Made by a program: the position numbers and the translations under genes. A stretch of 7,170 bases of DNA from Wenzhouxiangella sp. Lineage in GTDB: Bacteria; Pseudomonadota; Gammaproteobacteria; Xanthomonadales; Wenzhouxiangellaceae. Where the stretch lies: the NCBI GenBank assembly GCA_007116585.1, contig SKIE01000014.1:1-7170 (forward strand). The letters are read 5' to 3'. Each line of letters opens with the position of its first letter. Position 1 is the first letter of the stretch. Shown here piece after piece: positions 1-6,831 of the stretch. The notes under the pieces were generated by a model. The model worked only from the letters and a program-made list of their open reading frames with translations. It did no database searches and had not been told where the DNA came from.

Positions 1-1526
1 ATCATGGAGCGGGTGAGGATGTTGGCGCCCTCGACCGTGATCGATACCGGCAGCGCCTGGTAGCCAAGCGACAGGTAGTTGCCCGGGCCTTCGACCACGG
101 CCTTGCCGCCGTGTACGTCCATGGCGTCATTGATGACCCGGCGATTGGCCTCGGTGTGATAAGCCTTGAGGATGGCCGACAGCACGACCGGCTTGTCGCC
201 GCGGTCGAGCGCGCTCAGCGTCATCTTGTGGGCGGCTTCCATGCGGTAGGCTTCCGCGCCGATGCGCGCCAGCGGCTCCTCGATGCCTTCGAATTGGCCG
301 ATCGGCTGCTTGAACTGGTAGCGAATCCGGGCATAGGCGCCGGTCAGCATGCTGGCGGCCTTGCCGCCGGCAACACCCTGGGCCGGCAGGGAAATCGCCC
401 GGCCGGCGGCCAGGCAGTGCATCAGCATGCGCCAGCCCTGTCCGATCCGTTCCTGTCCGCCGATCAGCCAGTCCATCGGAATGAAGACGTTCTTGCCGCG
501 GGTCGGGCCGTTCATGAACAGGCTGCCGCCCGGCAGGTGCCGGTTGCCGATCTCCACGCCCGGCGTACCGGTCGGAATCAGCGCGCAGCTGATGCCCAGG
601 TTTTCCCTGCCGCCGAGCAGACCGTCCGGGTCGCGGGTCTTGAAGGCCAGGCCCAGGACGGTGGCCACGGGTGCGAGCGTGATGTAGCGCTTGTCCCAGC
701 TGACCGACAGCCCCAGCACTTCCTTGCCGTCGATCATCCGCTTGCACACGATGCCCTCGTCCGGCATCGAGGCGGCGTCGGAGCCCGCCTGCGGCGAAGT
801 CAGCGCAAAGCAGGGGATTTCTTCACCGCGGGCCAGCCGCGGCAGGTAGTGGTCTTTTTGCTCCTCGGTGCCGAAGTGCATGAGCAGTTCGCCGGGGCCG
901 AGTGAGTTGGGCACCATGACGCTGACCGCGGCGGTCAGGCTTCGGGTGGAAATCTTGGTCACCACCGCAGCGTTGCCCTGCGCGGTGAAATCCAGGCCGC
1001 CGTAGGCTTTGGGGATGATCATGCTCAAAAAACGCTTTTCGCGGATGAACTGCCAGACTTCGGGCGGCAGATCCTTGAGTTCCCGGTTGATCTTCCAGTC
1101 GTCGAGCATTTTGCACAGTTCTTCTACCGGGCCGTCGATGAAGGCCTGCTCTTCCTCGGTCAGGCGCGGCGGCGGCAGGTCGAACAGACGCTTCCAGTCC
1201 GGGTTGCCGGAGAACAGTTCTGCGTCCCACCACACGGTGCCGGCATCCAGCGCTTCCTTCTCGGTCGCCGACATGGCCGGCAGCACGGTCTGGAACCAGG
1301 CAAACAGCGGCTTGGAGATCAGCGAGCGCCGCAGCGGATGAATGGCCATCAGGGCAAAGCCCACGCTGGCAAGGGCAAAGATCGCGGTCGCCGGCCAGGC
1401 CGCGCCGGCCAGCGGGGCCAGTACCAGCGCCGCGGCCGACAGGGCCAGGGCGGCCCAGGCCGGTGCGCGAATGTAAGCCAGCGCCAGCAGGCCAACGATG
1501 AAAACAAACAGCAAGCTCAGTGTCAT
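1..1526 (-). CDS. fadE: Acyl-CoA dehydrogenase FadE, N-terminal 508 residues (C terminus beyond window)
   Basis: This enzyme would carry out the first step of fatty-acid beta-oxidation, the FAD-dependent alpha,beta-dehydrogenation of acyl-CoA to trans-2-enoyl-CoA. I read the frame by hand from the ATG at 1526. It stays open to the window edge, giving 508 of the roughly 815 residues usual for E. coli-type FadE. Residues 2-63 hold two or three hydrophobic segments, the membrane anchor typical of this subfamily. Next come [41 protein letters not shown] (flavin/substrate region), [11 protein letters not shown] and GPTRGKNVF, all closely matching E. coli FadE. Near the edge is [14 protein letters not shown]499 in TVEGAN aligns with the catalytic base of acyl-CoA dehydrogenases. 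The start is supported by an ATGA overlap with the stop of the upstream regulator, which suggests translational coupling. The missing part should be the FadE-specific C-terminal extension. I am very confident of the family; chain-length preference is unknown. Confidence 0.96.
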   Translation of the reverse strand, partial: MTLSLLFVFIVGLLALAYIRAPAWAALALSAAALVLAPLAGAAWPATAIFALASVGFALMAIHPLRRSLISKPLFAWFQTVLPAMSATEKEALDAGTVWWDAELFSGNPDWKRLFDLPPPRLTEEEQAFIDGPVEELCKMLDDWKINRELKDLPPEVWQFIREKRFLSMIIPKAYGGLDFTAQGNAAVVTKISTRSLTAAVSVMVPNSLGPGELLMHFGTEEQKDHYLPRLARGEEIPCFALTSPQAGSDAASMPDEGIVCKRMIDGKEVLGLSVSWDKRYITLAPVATVLGLAFKTRDPDGLLGGRENLGISCALIPTGTPGVEIGNRHLPGGSLFMNGPTRGKNVFIPMDWLIGGQERIGQGWRMLMHCLAAGRAISLPAQGVAGGKAASMLTGAYARIRYQFKQPIGQFEGIEEPLARIGAEAYRMEAAHKMTLSALDRGDKPVVLSAILKAYHTEANRRVINDAMDVHGGKAVVEGPGNYLSLGYQALPVSITVEGANILTRSM

Positions 1527-2182
1527 GGTGTGGTCTCCATGGTGCCCTTGGCACCGGTTCGAGCAGTCGAGTCGGGGGTTGTGGTGTGGTCAGGGGTGCC
1601 GCGCAGTCCGGCGGCGGCAAAGCGAACCAGGTCAGAAGCAATGGACCGTGTATCGGCCAGGCTGCTTTCGGCCATGGTGTAGGTCAGGGCGCCGACAATG
1701 AAGTCGAGCTGACGCCTGAGCAGCTCGGGCTGCCGGCCCGGCAGGGTCTTGGCAATGGCGTCGGCGAAGCGGCGCATGACGAAGGCATATTCGCTGCTGA
1801 TTGCCGCATGCAGGTCTTCGTCGCGGTCGGCGAAGGCGCGCATCAGCAGCTGCATGAACCGATGACCGTCGGCGTCGGATCCGCGCGAGAACGCCAGCGC
1901 CGGATAGACAAAGGCGTCGAGCACGTCTTCAAGCACGGGCCCACCGTCTCGCGCCAGGGCCTGATCCAGCCGCGCCAGCCGCGCCTGGTTGAGCGCGTCC
2001 AGGCGACGCCGGAACACCGCCAGCAGCAGCGCCTGCTTGGAGCCGAAGTGGTAATGCACCGCGGCCAGGTTGACGTCGGCCGCCTGAGTGATCTGGCGCA
2101 GGCTGGCCAGGTGGAAGCCCTGTTCAGCAAACAGGGTCTCGGCCGCGTCCAGAATGCGGTCGCAGGTGCTTGGCTCGGTCAC
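1523..2182 (-). CDS. psrA: TetR-family regulator, PsrA-like, of fatty-acid degradation
   Basis: This is a 219-residue DNA-binding repressor of the TetR family. The N-terminal helix-turn-helix covers about residues 27-46 ([20 protein letters not shown]), followed by [11 protein letters not shown]. It resembles Pseudomonas PsrA (RILDAAEQLFAERGF, VNLAAVNYHFGSK, ALIQAVF), a repressor of beta-oxidation genes relieved by long-chain fatty acids. The ligand domain (about 60-190) is divergent. The last 25 residues are rich in Thr, Pro and Gly and probably disordered. The start is GTG: an in-frame TGA lies two codons upstream and no alternative start precedes the HTH. No Shine-Dalgarno sequence precedes it. 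The gene ends in TGA overlapping the fadE ATG, so both are probably one operon, and a PsrA-type box lies directly upstream. The assignment as a fatty-acid regulator rests on HTH similarity, the operator and fadE linkage. The symbol is tentative, since other TetR fatty-acid regulators share the fold. Confidence 0.85.
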   Translation of the reverse strand: MTEPSTCDRILDAAETLFAEQGFHLASLRQITQAADVNLAAVHYHFGSKQALLLAVFRRRLDALNQARLARLDQALARDGGPVLEDVLDAFVYPALAFSRGSDADGHRFMQLLMRAFADRDEDLHAAISSEYAFVMRRFADAIAKTLPGRQPELLRRQLDFIVGALTYTMAESSLADTRSIASDLVRFAAAGLRGTPDHTTTPDSTARTGAKGTMETTP

Positions 2183-2217
2183 AATTCAAACGTTCGATTA
2201 AAACGCATGTTTGAATT
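2183..2217. promoter_or_regulatory. PsrA-type operator upstream of the tetR-fadE unit
   Basis: A perfect 9-bp inverted repeat, AATTCAAAC (2183-2191) and GTTTGAATT (2209-2217), is separated by 17 bp. Inside it, AAAAC-GCAT-GTTTG (2200-2213) differs at one position from the published Pseudomonas PsrA box, G/CAAAC-N2-4-GTTTG/C. A second, degenerate half-pair CAAAC-GTTCG (2187-2196) sits beside it with no spacer. The right-hand end of the regulator's transcript side abuts its GTG codon at 2182. A TetR repressor bound here should block its own promoter and hence fadE. The inverted repeat is seen directly; the identity of the binding protein is inferred from the adjacent PsrA-like gene. Confidence 0.72.
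2197..2202 (-). promoter_or_regulatory. Candidate -10 element of the tetR-fadE promoter
   Basis: On the minus strand this hexamer reads TTTAAT, five of six matches to the TATAAT consensus, in an otherwise GC-rich surrounding. It lies within the operator. Transcription starting about 7 bases downstream would begin roughly 8 bases before the GTG of the regulator. No good -35 hexamer is visible 16-18 bp upstream, so this is a tentative call. Confidence 0.35.
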
Positions 2218-2239
2218 CTAGCACGAGCCGAGCGTGGTT

Positions 2240-2767
2240 TCAGACGGCGCACTCCGCCTGGCCGACATCGCGCCGGACGCGCACCCGGCCGGGGTTGGAC
2301 ACGACAATGGCCCTGGCCTGGGCCTGGCCGCGCGCGTCACACACCCGGATGGTCAGGTTGGTACCGAAGGCGCCGCCCATGGGCTGGAACCGGACCCGGT
2401 TGCGCCCGGCCGAGTGCAGCAGCAGGCGGGATTCGGGCGGCACCACGCGCAGAACATCCTCCGGGCGCTCAGGCTGATGGCGGTTGTTGTTGCGGTCGAC
2501 AAAGATGATCCAGCCGCCGTCCCAGCGATTGCTGCCGCTGCAGGTTTGCTGGTCGTCGCTGGGGCAGGCAACGACGTTGCTGCGCAGCGTCACTGCCGAA
2601 TGGCGCGCGTACTGGATATGCGCCATCATCAGGTTGGTCTTGGCCGTGACCCGGTTCTCGGCCACGAAGCCGGCCATCGCCGGCAGGCCGATGGTCATCA
2701 GGATGGCAGCGATGCTGATGACGATCAGCAGTTCGATCAGGGTCAGGCCTTGCTCGTTGCGGTTCAT
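2240..2767 (-). CDS. FimT/GspH-family type IV minor pilin (pseudopilin)
   Basis: This 175-residue protein has the class III prepilin signal: a short leader MNRNEQG, predicted cleavage by PilD-type peptidase after G7, then LTLIELLIVISIAAIL with the conserved glutamate at mature position 5 (E12). Leu replaces the usual Phe at mature position 1. The hydrophobic helix (about 8-34) serves as membrane anchor and assembly spine. The globular part has the FimT/GspH hallmarks: VVACPSDDQQTC with a probable Cys68-Cys76 pair, WDGGWIIFVDRNNN (about 82-95), and a C-terminal IRVCDARGQ...VVSNPGRVRV segment. Such minor pilins prime or cap type IV pili or type II secretion pseudopili and some bind DNA. A GGAG Shine-Dalgarno sequence (2776-2779 on the minus strand) sits 8 bases before the ATG. 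No other pilin gene (pilV, pilW, pilX, fimU) is in the window, so its partner machine is unknown. FimT is slightly favoured over GspH from the cysteine-containing motif. Confidence 0.9.
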   Translation of the reverse strand: MNRNEQGLTLIELLIVISIAAILMTIGLPAMAGFVAENRVTAKTNLMMAHIQYARHSAVTLRSNVVACPSDDQQTCSGSNRWDGGWIIFVDRNNNRHQPERPEDVLRVVPPESRLLLHSAGRNRVRFQPMGGAFGTNLTIRVCDARGQAQARAIVVSNPGRVRVRRDVGQAECAV

Positions 2768-2843
2768 GTCGCGTTCTCCGTTGATTCGGGTTCGGCGACA
2801 TTCTGGGTTTCCGACCTGCGTGGCCGGAATGGCAAAGCTTAGT

Positions 2844-2872
2844 CACGCCGGGTCGGTGACCGGCCCGGCGTG
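2844..2872. terminator. GC-rich hairpin between aspartate aminotransferase and pilin genes
   Basis: A 13-bp stem (2844-2856 with 2860-2872) closes on a three-base TGA loop. It is perfect except for a T-G position that becomes a wobble pair in plus-strand RNA and an A-C mismatch in minus-strand RNA. It lies 33 bases past the stop of the minus-strand aminotransferase gene and before the pilin gene, a sensible place for a terminator or 3'-end stabiliser. No T-run follows on either strand (minus-strand continuation is ACTAAGCTTTGCC), so intrinsic termination is not assured. Confidence 0.45.
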
Positions 2873-2904
2873 TGGTAGGAAATTTCCGACGGATCGTGTC
2901 CGAA

Positions 2905-4089
2905 TCAAGCGTTCAGCGCTTTCGCGATGCGCTCGACCGCCTGTTTGAGCGTGTCCAGGCCGCAGGCGAACGACAGGCGCAAATGACCCGGCGCGCCAAA
3001 CGCGCTGCCCGGTACCGAGGCCACGCCGGCTTCTTCCAGCAGGTGTTCGGCCAGGGCCAGGTCGTCGGTCAGTCCCAGCGACCTGATCGCTTCACTGCAG
3101 TCGGCAAACAGATAGAACGCCCCCTTGCCCGGCGCGCAGGACACGCCCGGCAGTTCGTCCAGGGCCGGCTGCAGCCAGTCGTGGCGCTCGCGAAAGGCCT
3201 TGCACATCTCCCGGACGCAAGTCTGGTCTTCGGCCAGCGCGGCTACCGCGGCAGCCTGGCTCACCGAGCAGGGGTTGGACGTGCTCTGGCCCTGCACCTT
3301 GCGCATTTCCTTGATGATCCTGGCCGAGCCGGCCGCATAGCCGATGCGCCAGCCGGTCATGGCGTAGGCCTTGGACACACCGTTGATGACAACAAGGCGG
3401 TCTTTCAGTGCGGGCACCACTTCGCCGATGCTGGCAAACGGTTCATCCGCCCACCAGATGTGCTCGTAGATGTCGTCGGAACAAATCAGGATGCGGGGGT
3501 GTTCTTTCAGCACCTCGCCGAGCTCGGTCAACTGCTGGCGGCTGTAGGCCTGCCCGGTCGGATTGCTGGGAGAGTTCAGCATCAGCATGCGGGTCTGATC
3601 GGTGATCGACGCCGCCAGCTGGGTCGGCGTGATCAGGTAGTCCGTATCCGGCGTGGTTTTCAGGACAACAGGCTCGCCGTCGGCCAGTCGCACCATGTCG
3701 GGATAAGATACCCAGTAGGGTGCCGGAATGATGACCTCATCGCCCGGATCGATCGTCGCCTGCAGCAGGTTGTAGATGGACTGTTTGGCGCCGTTGGAGA
3801 CCAGAATGTCGGCGGCCTCGTAGTCGAGCTGGTTGTCGCGCTTGAGCTTGTCGATGATGGCGTCTTTCAGCGCCGGGATGCCGTCGACGGCCGTGTAGCG
3901 GGTCTGGCCCTGCTCGATCGCGGCAATGCCGGCGGCCCGGATATGTTCGGGCGTGTCGAAGTCGGGCTCGCCCATGCTCAGCGAGATGATGTCGCGGCCG
4001 GCGGCGCGCAGCTCGGCGGCTTTCATGCTCATGGCAATGGTCGCCGACGGCTTGACCTGGGCAACGCGTTTCGACAGTCGTATGGTCAC
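2905..4089 (-). CDS. Pyridoxal-phosphate aspartate aminotransferase (class I, subgroup I-beta)
   Basis: This cytosolic PLP enzyme of 394 residues would interconvert aspartate plus 2-oxoglutarate with oxaloacetate plus glutamate. Some I-beta members also transaminate prephenate to arogenate. Visible fold-type I landmarks are SMGEPDFDTP (38-47), Y65 in TRYTAVDG, SNGAKQ (98-103), PYWVSYP (124-130, aromatic stacking on PLP), SPSNPTG with N176, SDDIYEH with D205 and Y208, the Schiff-base lysine K240 in GVSKAYAMTGWRIGY, and R371 in LRLSFACG, the substrate alpha-carboxylate arginine. Length and motifs match Thermus/Rhizobium-type AATs rather than E. coli AspC. The start is GTG, preceded by a GGAGAGG Shine-Dalgarno sequence at suitable spacing. 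It is transcribed divergently from uvrB with a 117-bp gap. Exact substrate preference (aspartate, prephenate or aromatic amino acids) cannot be read from the sequence, so no symbol is given. Confidence 0.93.
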   Translation of the reverse strand: MTIRLSKRVAQVKPSATIAMSMKAAELRAAGRDIISLSMGEPDFDTPEHIRAAGIAAIEQGQTRYTAVDGIPALKDAIIDKLKRDNQLDYEAADILVSNGAKQSIYNLLQATIDPGDEVIIPAPYWVSYPDMVRLADGEPVVLKTTPDTDYLITPTQLAASITDQTRMLMLNSPSNPTGQAYSRQQLTELGEVLKEHPRILICSDDIYEHIWWADEPFASIGEVVPALKDRLVVINGVSKAYAMTGWRIGYAAGSARIIKEMRKVQGQSTSNPCSVSQAAAVAALAEDQTCVREMCKAFRERHDWLQPALDELPGVSCAPGKGAFYLFADCSEAIRSLGLTDDLALAEHLLEEAGVASVPGSAFGAPGHLRLSFACGLDTLKQAVERIAKALNA

Positions 4090-4165
4090 TGCATCCTCTC
4101 CAGTATTGAAGGTGTTGTGGGCGTGGTGGATGGTCCCGGCCGGGCCGGAACATCGACAGGAGCCT

Positions 4166-4173
4166 AGTATACT
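4166..4173. promoter_or_regulatory. Palindromic -10-like element in the divergent aminotransferase/uvrB region
   Basis: AGTATACT is a perfect 8-bp palindrome, so both strands read TATACT, five of six matches to the sigma-70 -10 consensus. In the plus direction it would start transcription near 4180 and give uvrB a leader of about 27 bases. In the minus direction it would give the aminotransferase gene a leader of about 75 bases. Neither direction has a clear -35 hexamer at 16-18 bp. It is the only AT-rich -10 candidate in this GC-rich gap. No CTGT-N8-ACAG LexA box is present. Confidence 0.4.
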
Positions 4174-4206
4174 GGCGCTCGTGTTTCACGCTGCTCAAAA
4201 CCCGGA

Positions 4207-6222
4207 ATGAGTCGACGATTTCGCATGGCCTCCGGTTATGAGCCGGCCGGCGATCAGCCGGAAGCCATCCGCCAGCTGGTCGACGGTCTGTCTGCCGGTC
4301 ATGCGCACCAGACCCTGCTCGGCGTGACCGGCTCGGGCAAGACCTTCACCATGGCCAACCTGGTCGAGCGGGCCCAGCGCCCGGCGCTGGTCATGGCGCC
4401 CAACAAGACCCTGGCCGCGCAGCTGTACGGCGAGTTCAAGGCGTTTTTCCCGGACAACGCCGTTGAGTACTTTGTTTCGTACTACGACTACTACCAGCCC
4501 GAGGCTTACGTACCGTCGACCGACACGTTCATCGAGAAAGACGCCTCGATCAATGAGCACATCGAGCAGATGCGGCTGTCGGCGACCAAGGCCCTGCTGG
4601 AGCGGCGCGACACGCTGATCGTCGCCACGGTGTCAGCCATCTACGGTCTGGGCGATCCCAGCGCGTTTCTGAAGATGACGCTGCCGCTGACGGTGGGTGA
4701 ACGCATGTCCCAGCGCGAAGTGCTGCGGCGCCTGGCCGAGATGCAGTACGCGCGCAACGACTTCGAGCTCAGGCGTGGCACCTACCGCGTGCGCGGCGAG
4801 GTCATCGACATCTTCCCGGGTGATTCGGAGATCGAGGCGGTCCGGCTTGAGCTGTTCGACGACGAGATCGAACGCATCAGCTACTTCGACCCGCTGACCG
4901 GCGAGATCCGCTCCAAGCTTGACGAGCTGACGATTTTCCCCAAGACCCACTACGTCACCCCGCGCCAGGTGGTGCTCGACGCGGTCGAGGCGATCAAGGC
5001 CGAGCTGGCCGAGCGTCTGCCGCAGCTGGAATCAGCCGGCAAGCTGCTCGAGGCGCAGCGGATCAAGCAGCGCACCCAGTTCGATATCGAGATGATGCTG
5101 GAGCTGGGCTATTGCCAGGGCATCGAGAACTACTCGCGCCACCTCACCGGACGGCAGCCGGGTGAATCGCCGCCGACGCTGTTTGACTATCTGCCGCGCG
5201 ATGCGATTCTGATCGCCGACGAGTCGCACGTCACCATTCCGCAGATCGGCGGCATGTACCGCGGCGACCGGGCCAGGAAGGAAACCCTGGTCGAGTTCGG
5301 GTTTCGCCTGCCCTCGGCGCTGGACAACCGGCCGCTGAAGTTCGAGGAATTCGAGCAGCGCGCGCCGCAGATGATCCTCGTTTCGGCCACGCCGCGGCAG
5401 TGGGAGCTGGAGCGCTCGCCGGTGATCGCCGAGCAGGTGGTTCGGCCGACCGGGCTGGTTGACCCGGAGGTGCTGATCCGCCCGGTCGGCAGCCAGGTCG
5501 ATGATCTGCTGTCCGAGATCCGCGAGCGGACCGGGCAGGGCGACCGTGTGCTGGTCACAACGCTGACCAAGCGCATGGCCGAAAACCTGACCGAATACCT
5601 GGCCGAGCACGACGTACGCGTGCGCTACCTGCATTCTGATATCGACACGGTCGAGCGGGTTGAAATCATTCGCGATTTGCGCCTGGGCACCTTCGACGTG
5701 CTGGTCGGCATCAATTTGCTGCGCGAAGGGCTGGATTTGCCCGAAGTGTCGCTGGTGGCAATTCTGGACGCCGACAAGGAAGGCTTCCTGCGCTCGGAAG
5801 GCTCGCTGATCCAGACCATCGGTCGTGCGGCCCGCAACGTCCGCGGCCGGGCGATTCTCTACGCCGATAAGGTGACGGACTCGATGCGGCGGGCGATTGA
5901 CGAAACCGAACGGCGTCGGGCCAAGCAGATTGCCCACAACGAGGCCCACGGCATCACGCCGCAGACCATCGTCAAAAACGTGGCCGACATCATGGCCGAC
6001 GCCCACCAGACCCCGGGCAGGAAGAAACCGGCGCGCAAGGCCGCGGAAACGAAGGCGCCCTACGTGCCGGAAGCCGTATCGCCGGAACAGGCCGCGCGCG
6101 AGATTGCGCGGCTTGAAAAAGAGATGTTCCAGGCGGCGGAGAACCTGGAGTTCGAGCAGGCCGCGGCCTTGCGCGACCAGATTGGAAAGCTGCGCGAGAA
6201 CAGCCTCAAAGCCGCTGTTTGA
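4207..6222 (+). CDS. uvrB: UvrABC excinuclease subunit B
   Basis: UvrB is the damage-verification helicase-like subunit of nucleotide excision repair. UvrA loads it at lesions, it inserts a beta-hairpin between the strands, then recruits UvrC for dual incision. At 671 residues it is nearly collinear with E. coli UvrB (673). The Walker A motif GVTGSGKT is at 39-46 (K45). The damage-probing beta-hairpin [18 protein letters not shown] spans 91-108. DESH (Walker B/motif II) is at 338-341, SATP (motif III) about 395, and motif [11 protein letters not shown] at 536-544. The C-terminal UVR motif, a coiled coil that binds UvrC, is about 627-662 after a Lys/Pro-rich linker. The ATG at 4207 gives MSRRFRM, matching MSKPFKL of E. 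coli. The only purine run before it (GGA) directly abuts the ATG, so the ribosome site is poor. No SOS operator is visible, so damage induction is not supported here. Confidence 0.99.
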   Translation: MSRRFRMASGYEPAGDQPEAIRQLVDGLSAGHAHQTLLGVTGSGKTFTMANLVERAQRPALVMAPNKTLAAQLYGEFKAFFPDNAVEYFVSYYDYYQPEAYVPSTDTFIEKDASINEHIEQMRLSATKALLERRDTLIVATVSAIYGLGDPSAFLKMTLPLTVGERMSQREVLRRLAEMQYARNDFELRRGTYRVRGEVIDIFPGDSEIEAVRLELFDDEIERISYFDPLTGEIRSKLDELTIFPKTHYVTPRQVVLDAVEAIKAELAERLPQLESAGKLLEAQRIKQRTQFDIEMMLELGYCQGIENYSRHLTGRQPGESPPTLFDYLPRDAILIADESHVTIPQIGGMYRGDRARKETLVEFGFRLPSALDNRPLKFEEFEQRAPQMILVSATPRQWELERSPVIAEQVVRPTGLVDPEVLIRPVGSQVDDLLSEIRERTGQGDRVLVTTLTKRMAENLTEYLAEHDVRVRYLHSDIDTVERVEIIRDLRLGTFDVLVGINLLREGLDLPEVSLVAILDADKEGFLRSEGSLIQTIGRAARNVRGRAILYADKVTDSMRRAIDETERRRAKQIAHNEAHGITPQTIVKNVADIMADAHQTPGRKKPARKAAETKAPYVPEAVSPEQAAREIARLEKEMFQAAENLEFEQAAALRDQIGKLRENSLKAAV

Positions 6223-6249
6223 GGACGTGCTTGAGAGGCTACGCTGCGG

Positions 6250-6831
6250 TCAGTCGAGCTCGGCGGCGGCCTCGCGCTGCTTCAACTCCCGCGCTTCGCG
6301 CGTCACGATCCATGAGGCGAGCGCATCGGTTTCGTCGCGTGTCAGCGCGACAAAGCGGGCGGCCACGCGGTTGGTGGCCCGGCCATGCTCATCCTCGATA
6401 CGCTGGATCACGGCCGGCAGGGCCAGCGCCGGATCCGTGCCTTCCGGATCAATCCGCACCAGGCAGAGCGCGCCCGGGTCCACGTCTTCGGGCCATTTGA
6501 AGTCAATGCCGGTCGCGCTCATGTGGACCTGCTCGTAGCAATCCTGCAGCGCGGTTTCAACCAGGATTTCGCCGGCCAGAAAGTTGAGCTTGGCGTCGAT
6601 CAGTCGAATCAGCGGCGCCAGCGCCGGCTGCGTGCGCTTGACCGAATCGCGCACGAACACATACTGATTTTCCAGTGCCAGCCACTGCAGCATCCGCAGT
6701 TCGGAACGAAGCTTCGAGCGCAGGGCTTCGGGCTGCTGCAGGAGAGCATCGTCAAGCCGCTGCACGTCGATGCTGGCGGCAAAGCCCAGGCGGTGATGCT
6801 CGCGCCGTTCCGCGCTGTCATCCTGGCCCAT
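6250..6831 (-). CDS. Atypical PilZ-domain protein linked to a flagellar stator gene
   Basis: This is a 193-residue soluble protein without signal peptide or membrane segment. PilZ domains bind the second messenger c-di-GMP through RxxxR and D/NxSxxG motifs. Here ERREHHRLGF (8-17) supplies RxxxR (R10, R14), and VHMSATGIDF (102-111) supplies xxSxxG with S105 and G108 but His103 in the Asp/Asn position. About 85 residues separate the two motifs, far more than the usual few tens. That insert looks mainly helical (for example PEALRSKLRSELRMLQWLAL and APLIRLIDAKLNFLAGEILV). This resembles the helix-containing, oligomerising PilZ class described in Xanthomonas (XC6012), as I recall it. The C-terminal part (VAARFVALTRDETDALASWI, then a charged helix) fits a PilZ end. 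The ATG overlaps the end of the upstream stator gene by 14 bases, implying coupled translation and a role in motor control. Whether it binds c-di-GMP is uncertain. Confidence 0.75.
   Translation of the reverse strand: MGQDDSAERREHHRLGFAASIDVQRLDDALLQQPEALRSKLRSELRMLQWLALENQYVFVRDSVKRTQPALAPLIRLIDAKLNFLAGEILVETALQDCYEQVHMSATGIDFKWPEDVDPGALCLVRIDPEGTDPALALPAVIQRIEDEHGRATNRVAARFVALTRDETDALASWIVTREARELKQREAAAELD

Noticed and set aside
111..905. Long plus-strand open frame opposite fadE
   Set aside because: It is a shadow of the GC-rich fadE coding strand. Its protein has no recognisable motif, while the minus-strand frame reads as clear FadE throughout.
2221..2236. Weak hairpin CACG...CGTG after the pilin stop codon
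   Set aside because: Only four base pairs form before mismatches, and no T-run follows, so a terminator is not supported.
2781..2908. Inverted 9-bp repeat TTGATTCGG (2781-2789) and CCGAATCAA (2900-2908)
   Set aside because: The copies are about 110 bp apart, and one overlaps the aminotransferase stop codon. Most likely a chance match.
4090..4098. ATG-CAG-TGA mini-frame ending at the aminotransferase GTG
   Set aside because: A two-codon frame that arises from the bases between the ribosome site and the GTG. There is no evidence that it is translated.
4135..4144. CCCGGCCGGG palindrome upstream of the aminotransferase
   Set aside because: It has no loop for a hairpin, and short GC palindromes are expected by chance at this base composition.
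2872..4167. Plus-strand open frame of 431 codons opposite the aminotransferase
   Set aside because: The minus strand encodes a complete PLP enzyme with all catalytic residues. The plus-strand product is rich in Arg, Gly and His without any known fold, as expected for an antisense shadow.
4150..4200. Possible LexA (SOS) box before uvrB
   Set aside because: ACAG and ACTGG occur here but in the wrong order and spacing for CTGT-N8-ACAG.
5032..6006. Minus-strand open frame of 324 codons inside uvrB
   Set aside because: It is antisense to the highly conserved uvrB helicase motifs and has no recognisable domain.
6223..6249. Possible bidirectional terminator between convergent uvrB and the PilZ gene
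   Set aside because: No stable stem or T-run could be found in the 27-base gap.
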